Source of the DNA: an uncultured Clostridia bacterium
Lineage (GTDB): Bacteria; Bacillota; Clostridia; Oscillospirales; Oscillospiraceae
Length of the DNA stretch: 14,295 bases
Reading direction: 5' to 3'
NCBI GenBank assembly: GCA_932222125.1
Contig: CAKNZJ010000351.1
Span: forward strand, 1-14,295
In this document: positions 8,332 to 14,225 of the stretch, one piece after another
Numbering within the stretch: position 1 is the first letter of the stretch
Layout of the letters: each line of letters opens with the position of its first letter
Notes under the pieces: model-generated
Seen by the model: the letters and a program-made list of their open reading frames with translations, nothing else
Databases searched by the model: none
Told to the model about the DNA's origin: nothing
Program-made: the position numbers and the translations under genes

Positions 8332-8754
8332 ATGCAGACCTTTTTTCAGCAGCTCAAGACACTTTTCTATAAGCACCGATCGGTGATACTCTATCTCTTC
8401 TTTGGCGGATGTACCACTGTTATTAACATTGTCTGCTACACCACCTTGTATCACTACTGCGCAGTCAGCAATGCTGCCAGCACTGCCGTTGCATGGCTAG
8501 CAGCGGTGATATTCGCTTTTATTACCAATAAAACATTTGTCTTTCAGAGCAAACAGACCCAGCTGAAAAAACAGGTTCTGGAATTCATCTCCTTTTTTGG
8601 GTGCCGTATTTTGACAGGTATTTTAGATGTGGCCATTATGGTGTTGGCGGTTGACGTGATGCATTGGAACAATCTTGTTTGGAAATTTATTTCTAATGTG
8701 ATCGTAACCATCCTTAATTATATTGTCAGCAAACTGTTGGTCTTTAAAAAATAA
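8332..8754 (+). CDS. GtrA-like small membrane protein (putative lipid-linked sugar flippase)
   Basis: GtrA-family proteins are thought to flip the polyprenyl-phosphate sugar made by the adjacent GtrB-type enzyme. The 140-aa product has four hydrophobic segments (about residues 18-40, 47-66, 82-104 and 113-134) with basic ends. It has the family's typical features: an early FFGGCTTVINIVCY segment, NKTFVFQS after TM2, and a C-terminal NYIVSKLLVFKK. The ATG at 8332 follows a perfect AGGAGG at 6 nt. It is in the same direction as the glycosyltransferase gene and almost certainly co-transcribed. The third partner of Gtr systems, a periplasmic-side transferase, is not present in the window. Confidence 0.88.
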   Translation: MQTFFQQLKTLFYKHRSVILYLFFGGCTTVINIVCYTTLYHYCAVSNAASTAVAWLAAVIFAFITNKTFVFQSKQTQLKKQVLEFISFFGCRILTGILDVAIMVLAVDVMHWNNLVWKFISNVIVTILNYIVSKLLVFKK

Positions 8755-8766
8755 GCCTACTCCACA

Positions 8767-8807
8767 TAACAATGGTCCTGACAAGCTCTTGGTCAGGACC
8801 ATTGTTA
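8767..8807. terminator. Hairpin between converging gtrA-like and MATE genes
   Basis: A 16-bp perfect stem (TAACAATGGTCCTGAC and its complement) with a 9-nt loop starts 12 bp after the gtrA-like stop. No long T-run follows on either side (ACTTTAAA on the plus side), so efficiency is uncertain, but the place between convergent genes fits a shared terminator. Confidence 0.65.
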
Positions 8808-8840
8808 ACTTTAAATAATAGAATTTAGACGTTATCTGTG

Positions 8841-8865
8841 GGCCAGCCCCAAAAAGGGGCCGGCT
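8841..8865 (-). terminator. GC-rich hairpin downstream of the MATE gene
   Basis: GGCCAGCCCC and GGGGCCGGCT pair with one mismatch and one wobble around an AAAAA loop, 13 bp beyond the MATE stop codon on the minus strand. There is no T-run after it in the minus direction, so it could be an RNA-stabilising hairpin or half of a two-hairpin termination zone with 8767-8807. Confidence 0.4.
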
Positions 8866-8878
8866 GTACATTCCATGC

Positions 8879-10207
8879 TCAGTAGTGATATCGTTTACGA
8901 TTGGCCATCAGCAGCAGCTCTGTCACCAAAAATGCCATAAACTCAGCCACCACAATGGAAATCCATATGCCATCCACATCCAAAACCAGAGGAAGTAGCA
9001 GCACCGCCGCGATCTGGAACACCAGAGTGCGCAGAAAAGAGATCAGCGCTGATATCAAGCCATTGTTGAGGGCTGTAAAAAAGGAGGATCCAAAGATGGC
9101 GATGCCTGAGAACAAAAAGGAGAAGGAAAATATCTGAAAACCGCGCAATGTCAACTCCATCAGTTCCCTATCATAGCCTACGAACAATAAAGTCAGCGGA
9201 TAGGCCAGTATCTGTCCCAATGCCAGCATCGCCACAGAACACAAAGCGATGATCACAAAGCTCTTTTTTAAAATACTGCGCAGCTCTTCATGATTTTGGG
9301 CCCCGTAGTGATAGCCAATCACCGGCGCCGTCCCTACAGAATAGCCAATGTAGGTGGCCAGAAAAATCAGATTGACATACATCAACACTCCATAGGCAGC
9401 CACACCGTCCTCCCCGGCGTATTTCATAAGCTGCACATTGTAGAGCATGCTGACCACAGACATGGAGATGTTGGACATCAGCTCTGATGATCCATTGACA
9501 CAGGCTTTCCCTAATGCTTTTGCGTCAAACTTTGTCTTGACTAGCCTCAATAAGCTCTTATTTGGCCCCAAAAAATAGATCAGCGGGACAATTCCCCCTA
9601 CACATTGGCTGATGGCGGTAGCTGCGGCGGCCCCGACCAATCCCCAGCGCAGTACCGCTACAAACAGAGCGTCCAACACCATATTGGTCATTCCCGCCAT
9701 CAAGGTGACAGCAAGGCCAAGCTGTGGCTTGCCCGCCGTCACAAAGAAACTTTGAAATTCGTATTGCAGGATAAATGCGGGAATGGCCACCAGGATAATG
9801 CGGCCATAGGTCACGCAGTTTTCCAGCAGTTCTCCCTCTGCCCCCAAAAAGGCGGCGATAGGATGAATAAAAATCATGCCCAGCACAGCTATGACAATGC
9901 CGCACGCCGCTGACACATAGACAAACAGGGAAAACAGCCCCTTGGCACGGTCCGGGTATCCTTCACCCATGGTTTTAGAGATCAGGGCGCTGCCTCCCGT
10001 ACCAAACATAAATCCGATTGCCCCAAGAATCATCAAAAACGGCATGATAAAATTGACTGCAGTAAAGGGTGTTTTCCCCACATAGTTTGATACAAAAAAT
10101 CCATCTACTACACCATAAATTGAGGTAAAGATCATCATAATAATGGAGGGCAAGGTAAAGTGTAGTAGTTTTTGATAGGTAAAACTGTCTGATAATTGAA
10201 TATTCAT
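8879..10207 (-). CDS. MATE-family multidrug exporter
   Basis: MATE proteins export cationic drugs or other small molecules in exchange for Na+ or H+. The product is 442 aa, the usual length, with about twelve hydrophobic segments in two halves. The N-terminus (LLHFTLPSIIMMIFTSIYGVVDGFFVSNYVG, here given in two parts: LLHFTLPSIIMM and YGVVDGFFVSNYVG) is typical of the MepA/NorM-like branch. GTGGSALIS near 70-78 and AVNFIMPF near 49-56 are also family-like. Its ATG overlaps the stop of the upstream kinase-like gene by 4 bp (ATGA), and GGGAG lies 6 nt upstream, indicating translational coupling. It is the last gene of a marR-kinase-MATE operon, so MarR-type ligand-induced control is likely. The substrate is unknown. 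Confidence 0.92.
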   Translation of the reverse strand: MNIQLSDSFTYQKLLHFTLPSIIMMIFTSIYGVVDGFFVSNYVGKTPFTAVNFIMPFLMILGAIGFMFGTGGSALISKTMGEGYPDRAKGLFSLFVYVSAACGIVIAVLGMIFIHPIAAFLGAEGELLENCVTYGRIILVAIPAFILQYEFQSFFVTAGKPQLGLAVTLMAGMTNMVLDALFVAVLRWGLVGAAAATAISQCVGGIVPLIYFLGPNKSLLRLVKTKFDAKALGKACVNGSSELMSNISMSVVSMLYNVQLMKYAGEDGVAAYGVLMYVNLIFLATYIGYSVGTAPVIGYHYGAQNHEELRSILKKSFVIIALCSVAMLALGQILAYPLTLLFVGYDRELMELTLRGFQIFSFSFLFSGIAIFGSSFFTALNNGLISALISFLRTLVFQIAAVLLLPLVLDVDGIWISIVVAEFMAFLVTELLLMANRKRYHY

Positions 10208-10824
10208 GTTTTTCTCCCAAACCAGCGCACCGCGAAATCAGCCACGGCAGGCGTCAGCTCCTTGATGATCCAGTCCGTGGTGTTCACCGTAAGGTGATAT
10301 GTCCACCGCTGGCCCCATCGCCCGCCCGCAATCATCTCCCGTGTAGCGGCCCTATTTTTATCAATCCGGCGAATATTTTGTTCAATCTCCCGCTCCGAGA
10401 GGCACTCCCCCTCAGGCGCGCGCTCCACGCACCGTTGTATCTTTGCCTCTATCTGGGCACATACAAAAATATTGAACGGATTTTCTCCCTTCAGGATGAC
10501 ATCTGCGTTGCGCCCCACCACAATGCAATCTCTGCCCTTACCCGCAATGCCCTCAATGACCCGCTTCTGCTCTAGCAGCAGCTTCGTCTGAGCAGCCTGC
10601 ATCATGCCCGCTCCGGCAAAGGAGCGGCGAAAGGTAAGTGGAAACCGCTGCCCGGTGTAATGATCCAGCGCCTCTTCCACATATCCCTCGTCCATCCCCT
10701 GCCCTTTGGCAATACCTGAGATAATCTCCTTGTCGTAATAGTCAAAGCCCAGCGTATCTGCAAGGCGTTTTCCCAACTCCCTGCCGCCGCTGCCAAATTC
10801 CCGACTAATGGTGATAATTTTCAT
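10204..10824 (-). CDS. Cytidylate kinase-like P-loop protein
   Basis: This 206-aa protein belongs to the cytidylate-kinase-like family common in clostridia. It opens with a beta strand and a divergent phosphate loop, ISREFGSGGRELGKRLA (residues 5-21). IVVGRNADVIL follows near residue 101, and near the C-terminus an arginine-rich lid RIDKNRAATREM and a YHLTVNTTDW strand. The fold and these motifs are kinase-like, but the loop lacks the classical GKS/T, and true CMP kinase activity is not established for this family. I therefore leave the substrate open. It starts 2 nt after the marR stop with GGGGGT 6 nt ahead, and its stop overlaps the MATE start. Placement between a regulator and an exporter suggests a part in the same response, perhaps modifying the exported compound; that is speculation. 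Confidence 0.82.
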   Translation of the reverse strand: MKIITISREFGSGGRELGKRLADTLGFDYYDKEIISGIAKGQGMDEGYVEEALDHYTGQRFPLTFRRSFAGAGMMQAAQTKLLLEQKRVIEGIAGKGRDCIVVGRNADVILKGENPFNIFVCAQIEAKIQRCVERAPEGECLSEREIEQNIRRIDKNRAATREMIAGGRWGQRWTYHLTVNTTDWIIKELTPAVADFAVRWFGRKT

Positions 10825-10826
10825 CG

Positions 10827-11240
10827 CTATACCCCCTTGATCTCCTTCCTGAATTCTATCAAATACCGCTGTGTCAGCTCCAAATACACTGTTCGCTCAT
10901 CCTCACTCCACCCATCAAAGATCCTATTTTCAATCTCAATTATTTTACAGACGGTATCCTTTGCCAAAGCTTTTCCCTCCTGAGTGAGGCAAACTCGTTT
11001 TGTCTTTCCTCCCGCCGCGGACAAAAATATGATCCCTTCTTCCTCCAGTTTGCGAAGAGCCGAATTAACCGTTTGCTTGCTGATCCCCGATTGGCGGCGG
11101 ATTTCACCTAGCATACAATCCTCTCCATGATCGCAGATCGCATAGAGAATCAGCATCGCGCTGTCGGATAACCCCAGCTTTAACGCTGCCTCATGATATG
11201 CAGCCTCAATTTCGCTGCTTAAATAGTTGTACCTCTTCAT
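10827..11240 (-). CDS. MarR-family transcriptional regulator
   Basis: A 137-aa winged-helix DNA-binding protein. The helix-turn-helix is clear: MLGEIRRQSGISKQTVNSAL (about residues 43-62), with the recognition helix in SKQTVNSALRKLEEEGII. The wing FLSAAGGKTKRVCLTQEG follows, and an all-helical C-terminus would make the dimer. Proteins of this group usually repress their own operon and let go when a small ligand binds. It is the first gene of the operon with the kinase-like protein and MATE exporter, 2 nt ahead of the kinase gene. The start is uncertain: I prefer the ATG at 11240, which gives a normal family N-terminus (MKRYNYLSSE) but has GGGTGG only 3 nt away; in-frame GTG (11264) and TTG (11279) would add up to 13 residues. 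Confidence 0.88.
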   Translation of the reverse strand: MKRYNYLSSEIEAAYHEAALKLGLSDSAMLILYAICDHGEDCMLGEIRRQSGISKQTVNSALRKLEEEGIIFLSAAGGKTKRVCLTQEGKALAKDTVCKIIEIENRIFDGWSEDERTVYLELTQRYLIEFRKEIKGV

Positions 11241-11301
11241 ACTCCACCCGGTCTTCGCTTCCACTTCATGAACCCCCAATCACGCAAAACTGCACCATGA
11301 T

Positions 11302-11333
11302 ATAATAGTACGATTTCAGACAAATGTCAAATC
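11302..11333 (-). promoter_or_regulatory. Promoter and likely MarR operator of the marR operon
   Basis: On the minus strand, TTGACA (11325-11330), a 17-bp spacer and TATTAT (11302-11307) form a strong promoter about 60 bp upstream of marR. A 22-bp inverted repeat (GATTT, 12 bp, AAATC; 11312-11333) covers the -35 and half of the spacer, the expected site for autorepression. Inside it sits GACATTTGTC, itself nearly symmetric. Confidence 0.7.
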
Positions 11334-11389
11334 CCTTGGTGAGAGCAGATGTGGGCGGATGAAATCCCCCTCGACATACCAGAATTTGC

Positions 11390-11605
11390 TTAATTGAACA
11401 ATTTTATCCTGCCCTTCATTTTTACTAAAGCATAAGAACAAAAAATTAAAATTGCGGTTGCAGTTATATTTCCCCATATATTATCATTGATGATATAAAT
11501 CCCCAATAAAGAGTTTACAATGCAGTGCAATAATACACATATCCCCCAGCAAATCAGCATGAGCAGAAAGGTAAAGCTCAAATAATTTTTATTTAGTTTA
11601 CTCAT
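11390..11605 (-). CDS. Small two-helix membrane protein, unrecognised
   Basis: A 71-aa protein with two hydrophobic segments (about residues 10-34 and 45-64), a lysine-rich N-terminus (MSKLNKNYLSF) and a basic end (KMKGRIKLFN). AGGAGG lies 10 nt before the ATG at 11605; another ATG three codons earlier would be on top of the ribosome site. Start, ribosome site and stop are all intact, so it may be expressed. The N-terminal part (YLSFTFLLMLICWGIC) resembles the first helix of clostridial CPBP-type membrane proteases, but the catalytic EExxxR and HxxxN regions are absent; if related, it is a truncated remnant. The DNA is clearly more AT-rich than the operon to its left. No function assigned. 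Confidence 0.6.
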   Translation of the reverse strand: MSKLNKNYLSFTFLLMLICWGICVLLHCIVNSLLGIYIINDNIWGNITATAILIFCSYALVKMKGRIKLFN

Positions 11606-11794
11606 ATTTCTCATACCTCCTTAACCGTCTTGATTGAATTAATACGAGCAGAGTATATTATCAATACTGGACTTTCAACTCCGCATTGATAGGCGCTGAT
11701 AGTAGTAGCAAGCAGTGTCTTATCCTTTTTCGGGGCCGGGGCCTCAAAACCGCCGGTTGGCGTTCATTTGCATTTTTCTTTGGAGCGCGTCAAT
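11606..11794. other. Intergenic stretch, AT-rich
   Basis: No gene is supported here. On the minus strand TTGAAA-N15-TATACT (about 11653-11679) could be a weak promoter for the 71-aa protein. A GC-rich block at 11730-11758 (CGGGGCCGGGGCCTC) has no readable role. Confidence 0.3.
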
Positions 11795-11848
11795 AGACAG
11801 CCGCCATCCAACGGTTTTTATGCCCTTTCCGTTGGATGGCGGCTGTCT
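11795..11848. repeat. Perfect 20-bp inverted repeat, 14-nt loop
   Basis: AGACAGCCGCCATCCAACGG (11795-11814) is repeated in perfect reverse complement at 11829-11848, with a T-rich/CCC loop between. It lies 16 bp after the stop of the GRAM-like gene on the minus strand and could terminate it, but no T-run follows in that direction. Long perfect arms of this kind also occur in small non-autonomous mobile elements and intergenic repeats. Confidence 0.75.
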
Positions 11849-11864
11849 GCCATGTAGAATTGCT

Positions 11865-12206
11865 TTAGGATATGTGCTGAGAAATCCAGTCAATATATTT
11901 GTTGCGCTTCATCATGCCGAGCTTGTATTTACCACCATCTTTCATTGTAATCCAAATGCCAAATGGAAAACAGGGTGGCGTCATACAAGTTTCAACTGAC
12001 CGAATGTCTTTCATCTCAATTTCCCAACTGGCACTCGCTGTCCCAATCAGGCCAGAAGCTAAAAATACAATCCGCTGGTCGGTAAAATAGGTTTTCCCGG
12101 ATATTTGTCTGCCTATTGTCTGATGCGGTGTTTTCCAACTATCCGCCGACACCCTTTCCGCAAACACTGTTTCATTTGCTCGTGCTTCAAACACTGGTTT
12201 TGCCAT
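11865..12206 (-). CDS. GRAM/PH-like domain protein
   Basis: A 113-aa soluble protein that appears to be a single GRAM/PH-like beta domain. The pattern is typical: GKTYFTDQRIVFLA (about residues 37-50, 'makes it to the membrane, then turns on'), then WEIEMKDIRSVE (61-72), then GIWITMKDGGKYKLGMM (83-99), and a closing amphipathic helix (KYIDWISQHIS). Such domains bind lipids or proteins in eukaryotes; bacterial single-domain versions have no settled role. A perfect GGAGGT stands 7 nt before the ATG at 12206, so the gene looks intact. It lies 88 bp beyond a disrupted gene on the same strand and may have been its co-transcribed neighbour. Confidence 0.7.
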   Translation of the reverse strand: MAKPVFEARANETVFAERVSADSWKTPHQTIGRQISGKTYFTDQRIVFLASGLIGTASASWEIEMKDIRSVETCMTPPCFPFGIWITMKDGGKYKLGMMKRNKYIDWISQHIS

Positions 12207-12294
12207 AAATATTACCTCCGTGATCTATTGAAATTTATTTATTGAACTACTTGACTTATGGCTGGGAAACCTTGCCAAAGGAAGTAGGTCAATT

Positions 12295-13078
12295 CTAAAC
12301 AAAACTGTCCGCGATCCCCCGCGCCGCCTCGTCTGCGCTTTTGGCAATAGGATATTTCCTGCTCCGGCGAATAACAGTATCTAGTTTCACATTGAAGAAA
12401 AGAAAAATTCTTGTGTTGCATAGTGAGAGAACCGTACACCCAGCCCTCGCCATTTCGCGTTTGGATCCTGTAGCCATCAAACCTCTCCAGCAAAGCGGCA
12501 ATCATGTCGGGGCCGTTTATCTGGGCCAAGATGTTTTCCGCGCCTTTATCAACAAGCGCAACAGAAGATACCGTTTCCACAGATGGCGGGCTTATCTGCA
12601 AATCCTTGCGGGCGCAGAAGAAAGCGATATATGGCCCAAAGACAAAATGATTTGCTGAATATAATAGAGGAAATTCTGTTCTTCATTACCCTTGACTTGG
12701 CAGACTTCATAGCTGCCTCCATTCTCCGCGTCATCATCACATGCGCCGATAGTATCGCTGATCTCGCCGACGAAATTCTAGAAAAGCCCCGTATCACTCG
12801 TTTGGTGATGGATCGTGGTGTAGCTCCCGGCGGTCTGGCCCGGCTCCACGGTGATATAGGAGCGGTCAGCGGGGGCGGTGGTTGCATCCGCTGGTCCCTG
12901 TGTGCTGCACCTGGACGGGCAGGACTTGATAGGGCCAAAAGGTATAAACGCCTTTGTCCTCGTAGCTGCCGGCGGGGAGGATAGCGGCCAGATACTTGAC
13001 GGAGAGATAGCCCACCGCCGCCGCTAAAATCAGCAGCATCACCCCCGCCACAAAGACGATTGATTCTAGTTTTTGCAC
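12295..13078 (-). pseudogene. Multiply disrupted gene(s), unrecognised
   Basis: On the minus strand a GTG at 13078 with AGGAGG 5 nt ahead begins MQKLESIVFVAGVMLL, a membrane anchor (residues 5-32) and an outer part with YEDKGVYTFWPYQVLPVQVQ, but the frame closes after 70 codons at 12866. Protein-like sequence then continues in another frame (ADRSYITVEPGQTAGSYTT), is cut by an in-frame TAG at 12778-12780, and resumes in that frame (ENGGSYEVCQVKGNEEQN) to a TAA at 12592. It then jumps frame (VALVDKGAENILAQINGPDM, about 12660-12410) and jumps again at a T-rich stretch near 12410 into VKLDTVIRRSRKYPIAKSA, ending at 12295. One nonsense codon and about three frameshifts suggest decay, or two decayed genes joined by a deletion: the anchored part and the later part need not belong together. 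Family unknown; the 5' 70-aa piece might still be translated. Confidence 0.5.
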
Positions 13079-13271
13079 AATTGCCTCCTGAGAGAAATTG
13101 AGGCAAACTATGCCAGTCAAGATAGTCTTATTATAGCGGTTGATGTTCTTCCCTTCAAGTCCTACTTATGCCTGCGCTTACAAACGCAATATTGGCCCGG
13201 TAGTATGCAGAGCGCACAGTCATTCCTGTTCCGCTCTTTGTGCCAGTGCATTTGCCGGGATTTTGAACCTG
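13079..13271. other. Intergenic stretch without visible gene
   Basis: Nothing convincing is encoded here. It separates the disrupted gene (start 13078) from the TnpV-like gene (stop 13272), both on the minus strand. Confidence 0.4.
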
Positions 13272-13529
13272 TTAAGCGTTAATCATCTCGCTCTTGACAA
13301 TTTCCTCGGCATGGCTGACACTATCATTCATTGCTTTAATCCACTCCCACTGAGACTGATCCTTCAAACCCTCGGTCACCCCCTCTTTTTCTGCCATTTG
13401 GCGAAGGATGAGCCGATAGCGTTCTTTTGCCTGCTCGTCCAAATCAGCAAGGTAGGTATGTAGCTTACCCGTCAAAATCAGGTGATTGAGCAAAAGTGAG
13501 TTTGTTTTTTTCAGATACGCCTTGTGCAT
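13272..13529 (-). CDS. tnpV: TnpV-like transposon protein, N-terminally short
   Basis: The 85-aa product matches the C-terminal two thirds of TnpV proteins, small basic proteins found in clostridial transposons and mobilizable elements. Characteristic blocks are GRMHKAYLKK at the start, LLLNHLILTGKLHTYLADLD (about residues 12-31), EQAKERYRLILRQMAEKEGV and a C-terminal WIKAMNDSVSHAEEIV. Family members are normally about 120 aa. The missing first 30-40 residues are not found in any frame upstream, and the reading frame begins just after a run of eight G. AGGGAGG about 8 nt before the ATG could allow translation of the short form. The role of TnpV is unknown; it is a marker of mobile DNA. Confidence 0.75.
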   Translation of the reverse strand: MHKAYLKKTNSLLLNHLILTGKLHTYLADLDEQAKERYRLILRQMAEKEGVTEGLKDQSQWEWIKAMNDSVSHAEEIVKSEMINA

Positions 13530-13554
13530 CCTCCCCCCCCTCCCTTGGAGAACG

Positions 13555-13578
13555 AGCGGCAAAGCCGCTGGAAAGGAG
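13555..13578 (+). promoter_or_regulatory. Hairpin plus ribosome site ahead of a 27-aa ORF
   Basis: AGCGGC-AAA-GCCGCT (13555-13569) forms a tight hairpin three bases before AAGGAG (13573-13578), which is 4 nt from an ATG at 13583. The hairpin might shield or stabilise the translation start. Confidence 0.35.
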
Positions 13579-13582
13579 TGGA

Positions 13583-13666
13583 ATGGAACAGAAGCGGGAA
13601 GCAGGAAGGCCAAATAGCAGCAAGGGTTATCGTGGCCGTTATCTGACCCGCAGTTTCATAGTCTAG
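13583..13666 (+). CDS. Possible 27-aa basic peptide gene
   Basis: ATG to TAG encodes a 27-residue, strongly basic peptide (begins MEQKREAGRPNSSKGYRGRY, then ends in LTRSFIV). It has a good ribosome binding site (AAGGAG) and is followed after 4 bp by a strong rho-independent terminator. It runs divergently from the TnpV-like gene. I do not recognise the peptide. It could be a real small protein, a leader peptide or the relic of a longer gene. No clear promoter is seen upstream. Confidence 0.35.
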   Translation: MEQKREAGRPNSSKGYRGRYLTRSFIV

Positions 13667-13670
13667 CAGG

Positions 13671-13718
13671 AGCCAGGACAGGAGCGCCGGGGCGTTGGTC
13701 TCCTGCCCTGGCTTTTTT
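13671..13718 (+). terminator. Strong rho-independent terminator
   Basis: AGCCAGGACAGGAG (13671-13684) pairs with CTCCTGCCCTGGCT (13700-13713) with a single A/C mismatch, loop of 15 nt, and runs straight into six T (13713-13718). The polarity is plus strand. Confidence 0.85.
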
Positions 13719-14163
13719 GCGTCTATCCGTACGCTGTTAGAGACCCATTTTGGCGGGTGCAGGCCAAATCGTATTACCCCTCTATCGACCGTAGCCGGAA
13801 AGCCTTGAAAACAGGCCGCTCAACAGGCCCTAAATGCGTAGGCTGGTAGGCTGATTTGGGAGTATCAGCCAAGGTGTCGGCAAGAGTGCTATGTAGAAAG
13901 AGTTACCCCCATTTTCGGAAGAACAGATATAAAACCCCCTGTCCCTTTCCGACACCCACGAAAAAAGCCTGTGTTTTCAATGCCTCTGGGAGCTGTTTTT
14001 TACGCCTGACCCCTGACTTCTGCCATTTCCTTGTTTCTGTGCCTTGGAGCATATTTTTTCTAATCGGTTTGACAGAATATATCGCCGTGGCTGCCATGCC
14101 CTTGCGGTTGTTGCCTCCGTTCTGTATAGGGGTTTGGGACTATCCCAACAAGCAAAATGGACA
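13719..14163. other. Long stretch without a convincing gene
   Basis: About 445 bp with no gene I can support. Open frames exist on both strands (for example 13856-14218 plus, 13903-14097 minus), but none has a good ribosome site or recognisable protein. Visible structure: a tandem octamer GTAGGCTG x2 (13838-13853), a hairpin GGCTGAT/ATCAGCC (13849-13870), and TAAATGCG at 13831 after two copies of ACAGGCC. TTGACA at 14068 has no good -10. The stretch resembles a non-coding leader or transfer region of a mobilizable element. Confidence 0.4.
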
Positions 14164-14194
14164 CGGCCTGGCAGGGCCGGTACAGGCCGTTTTT
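14164..14194 (+). terminator. Hairpin with T-run
   Basis: CGGCCTG (14164-14170) and CAGGCCG (14183-14189) pair across a 12-nt loop and are followed by five T (14190-14194). It fits a modest rho-independent terminator reading to the right, or an element of the transfer-origin region next to it. Confidence 0.5.
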
Positions 14195-14195
14195 C

Positions 14196-14225
14196 GGGAG
14201 TGTGGCCACACTCCCTAAGATTGCG
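14196..14225. other. Candidate origin of transfer (oriT)
   Basis: GGGAGTGTGGCCACACTCCC is a perfect 20-bp palindrome (14196-14215), followed immediately by TAAGATTGCG (14216-14225). An inverted repeat next to a TAAG/TAAA...TGCG-like site is the layout of relaxase nick regions of the mobilizable-plasmid type. A second hairpin, GGCGGG/CCCGCC (14267-14284), follows. TnpV nearby supports mobile DNA. No relaxase gene is within the window, so this is a suggestion only. Confidence 0.4.

Noticed and set aside
11340..11372. Weak hairpin (GGCGGAT/ATCCCCC) after the 71-aa membrane protein gene
   Set aside because: Short, interrupted stem without a T-run; not enough to call a terminator.
12583..12984. 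Plus-strand frame of 133 codons with a hydrophobic stretch (FITLDLADFIAASI)
   Set aside because: It overlaps the disrupted minus-strand gene, has no Shine-Dalgarno before any ATG, and ends in low-complexity Arg/Gly sequence; most likely a shadow.
12549..13106. Minus-strand frame of 185 codons
   Set aside because: Composition is rich in Ser, Arg and Pro with no coherent domain; the two other minus frames give more protein-like sequence over the same bases.
13903..14097. Minus-strand 64-aa frame beginning MAATAIYSVK, somewhat like relaxase N-termini
   Set aside because: The resemblance covers only about ten residues, the typical continuation with ENPDKT is absent, and the ribosome site is poor.
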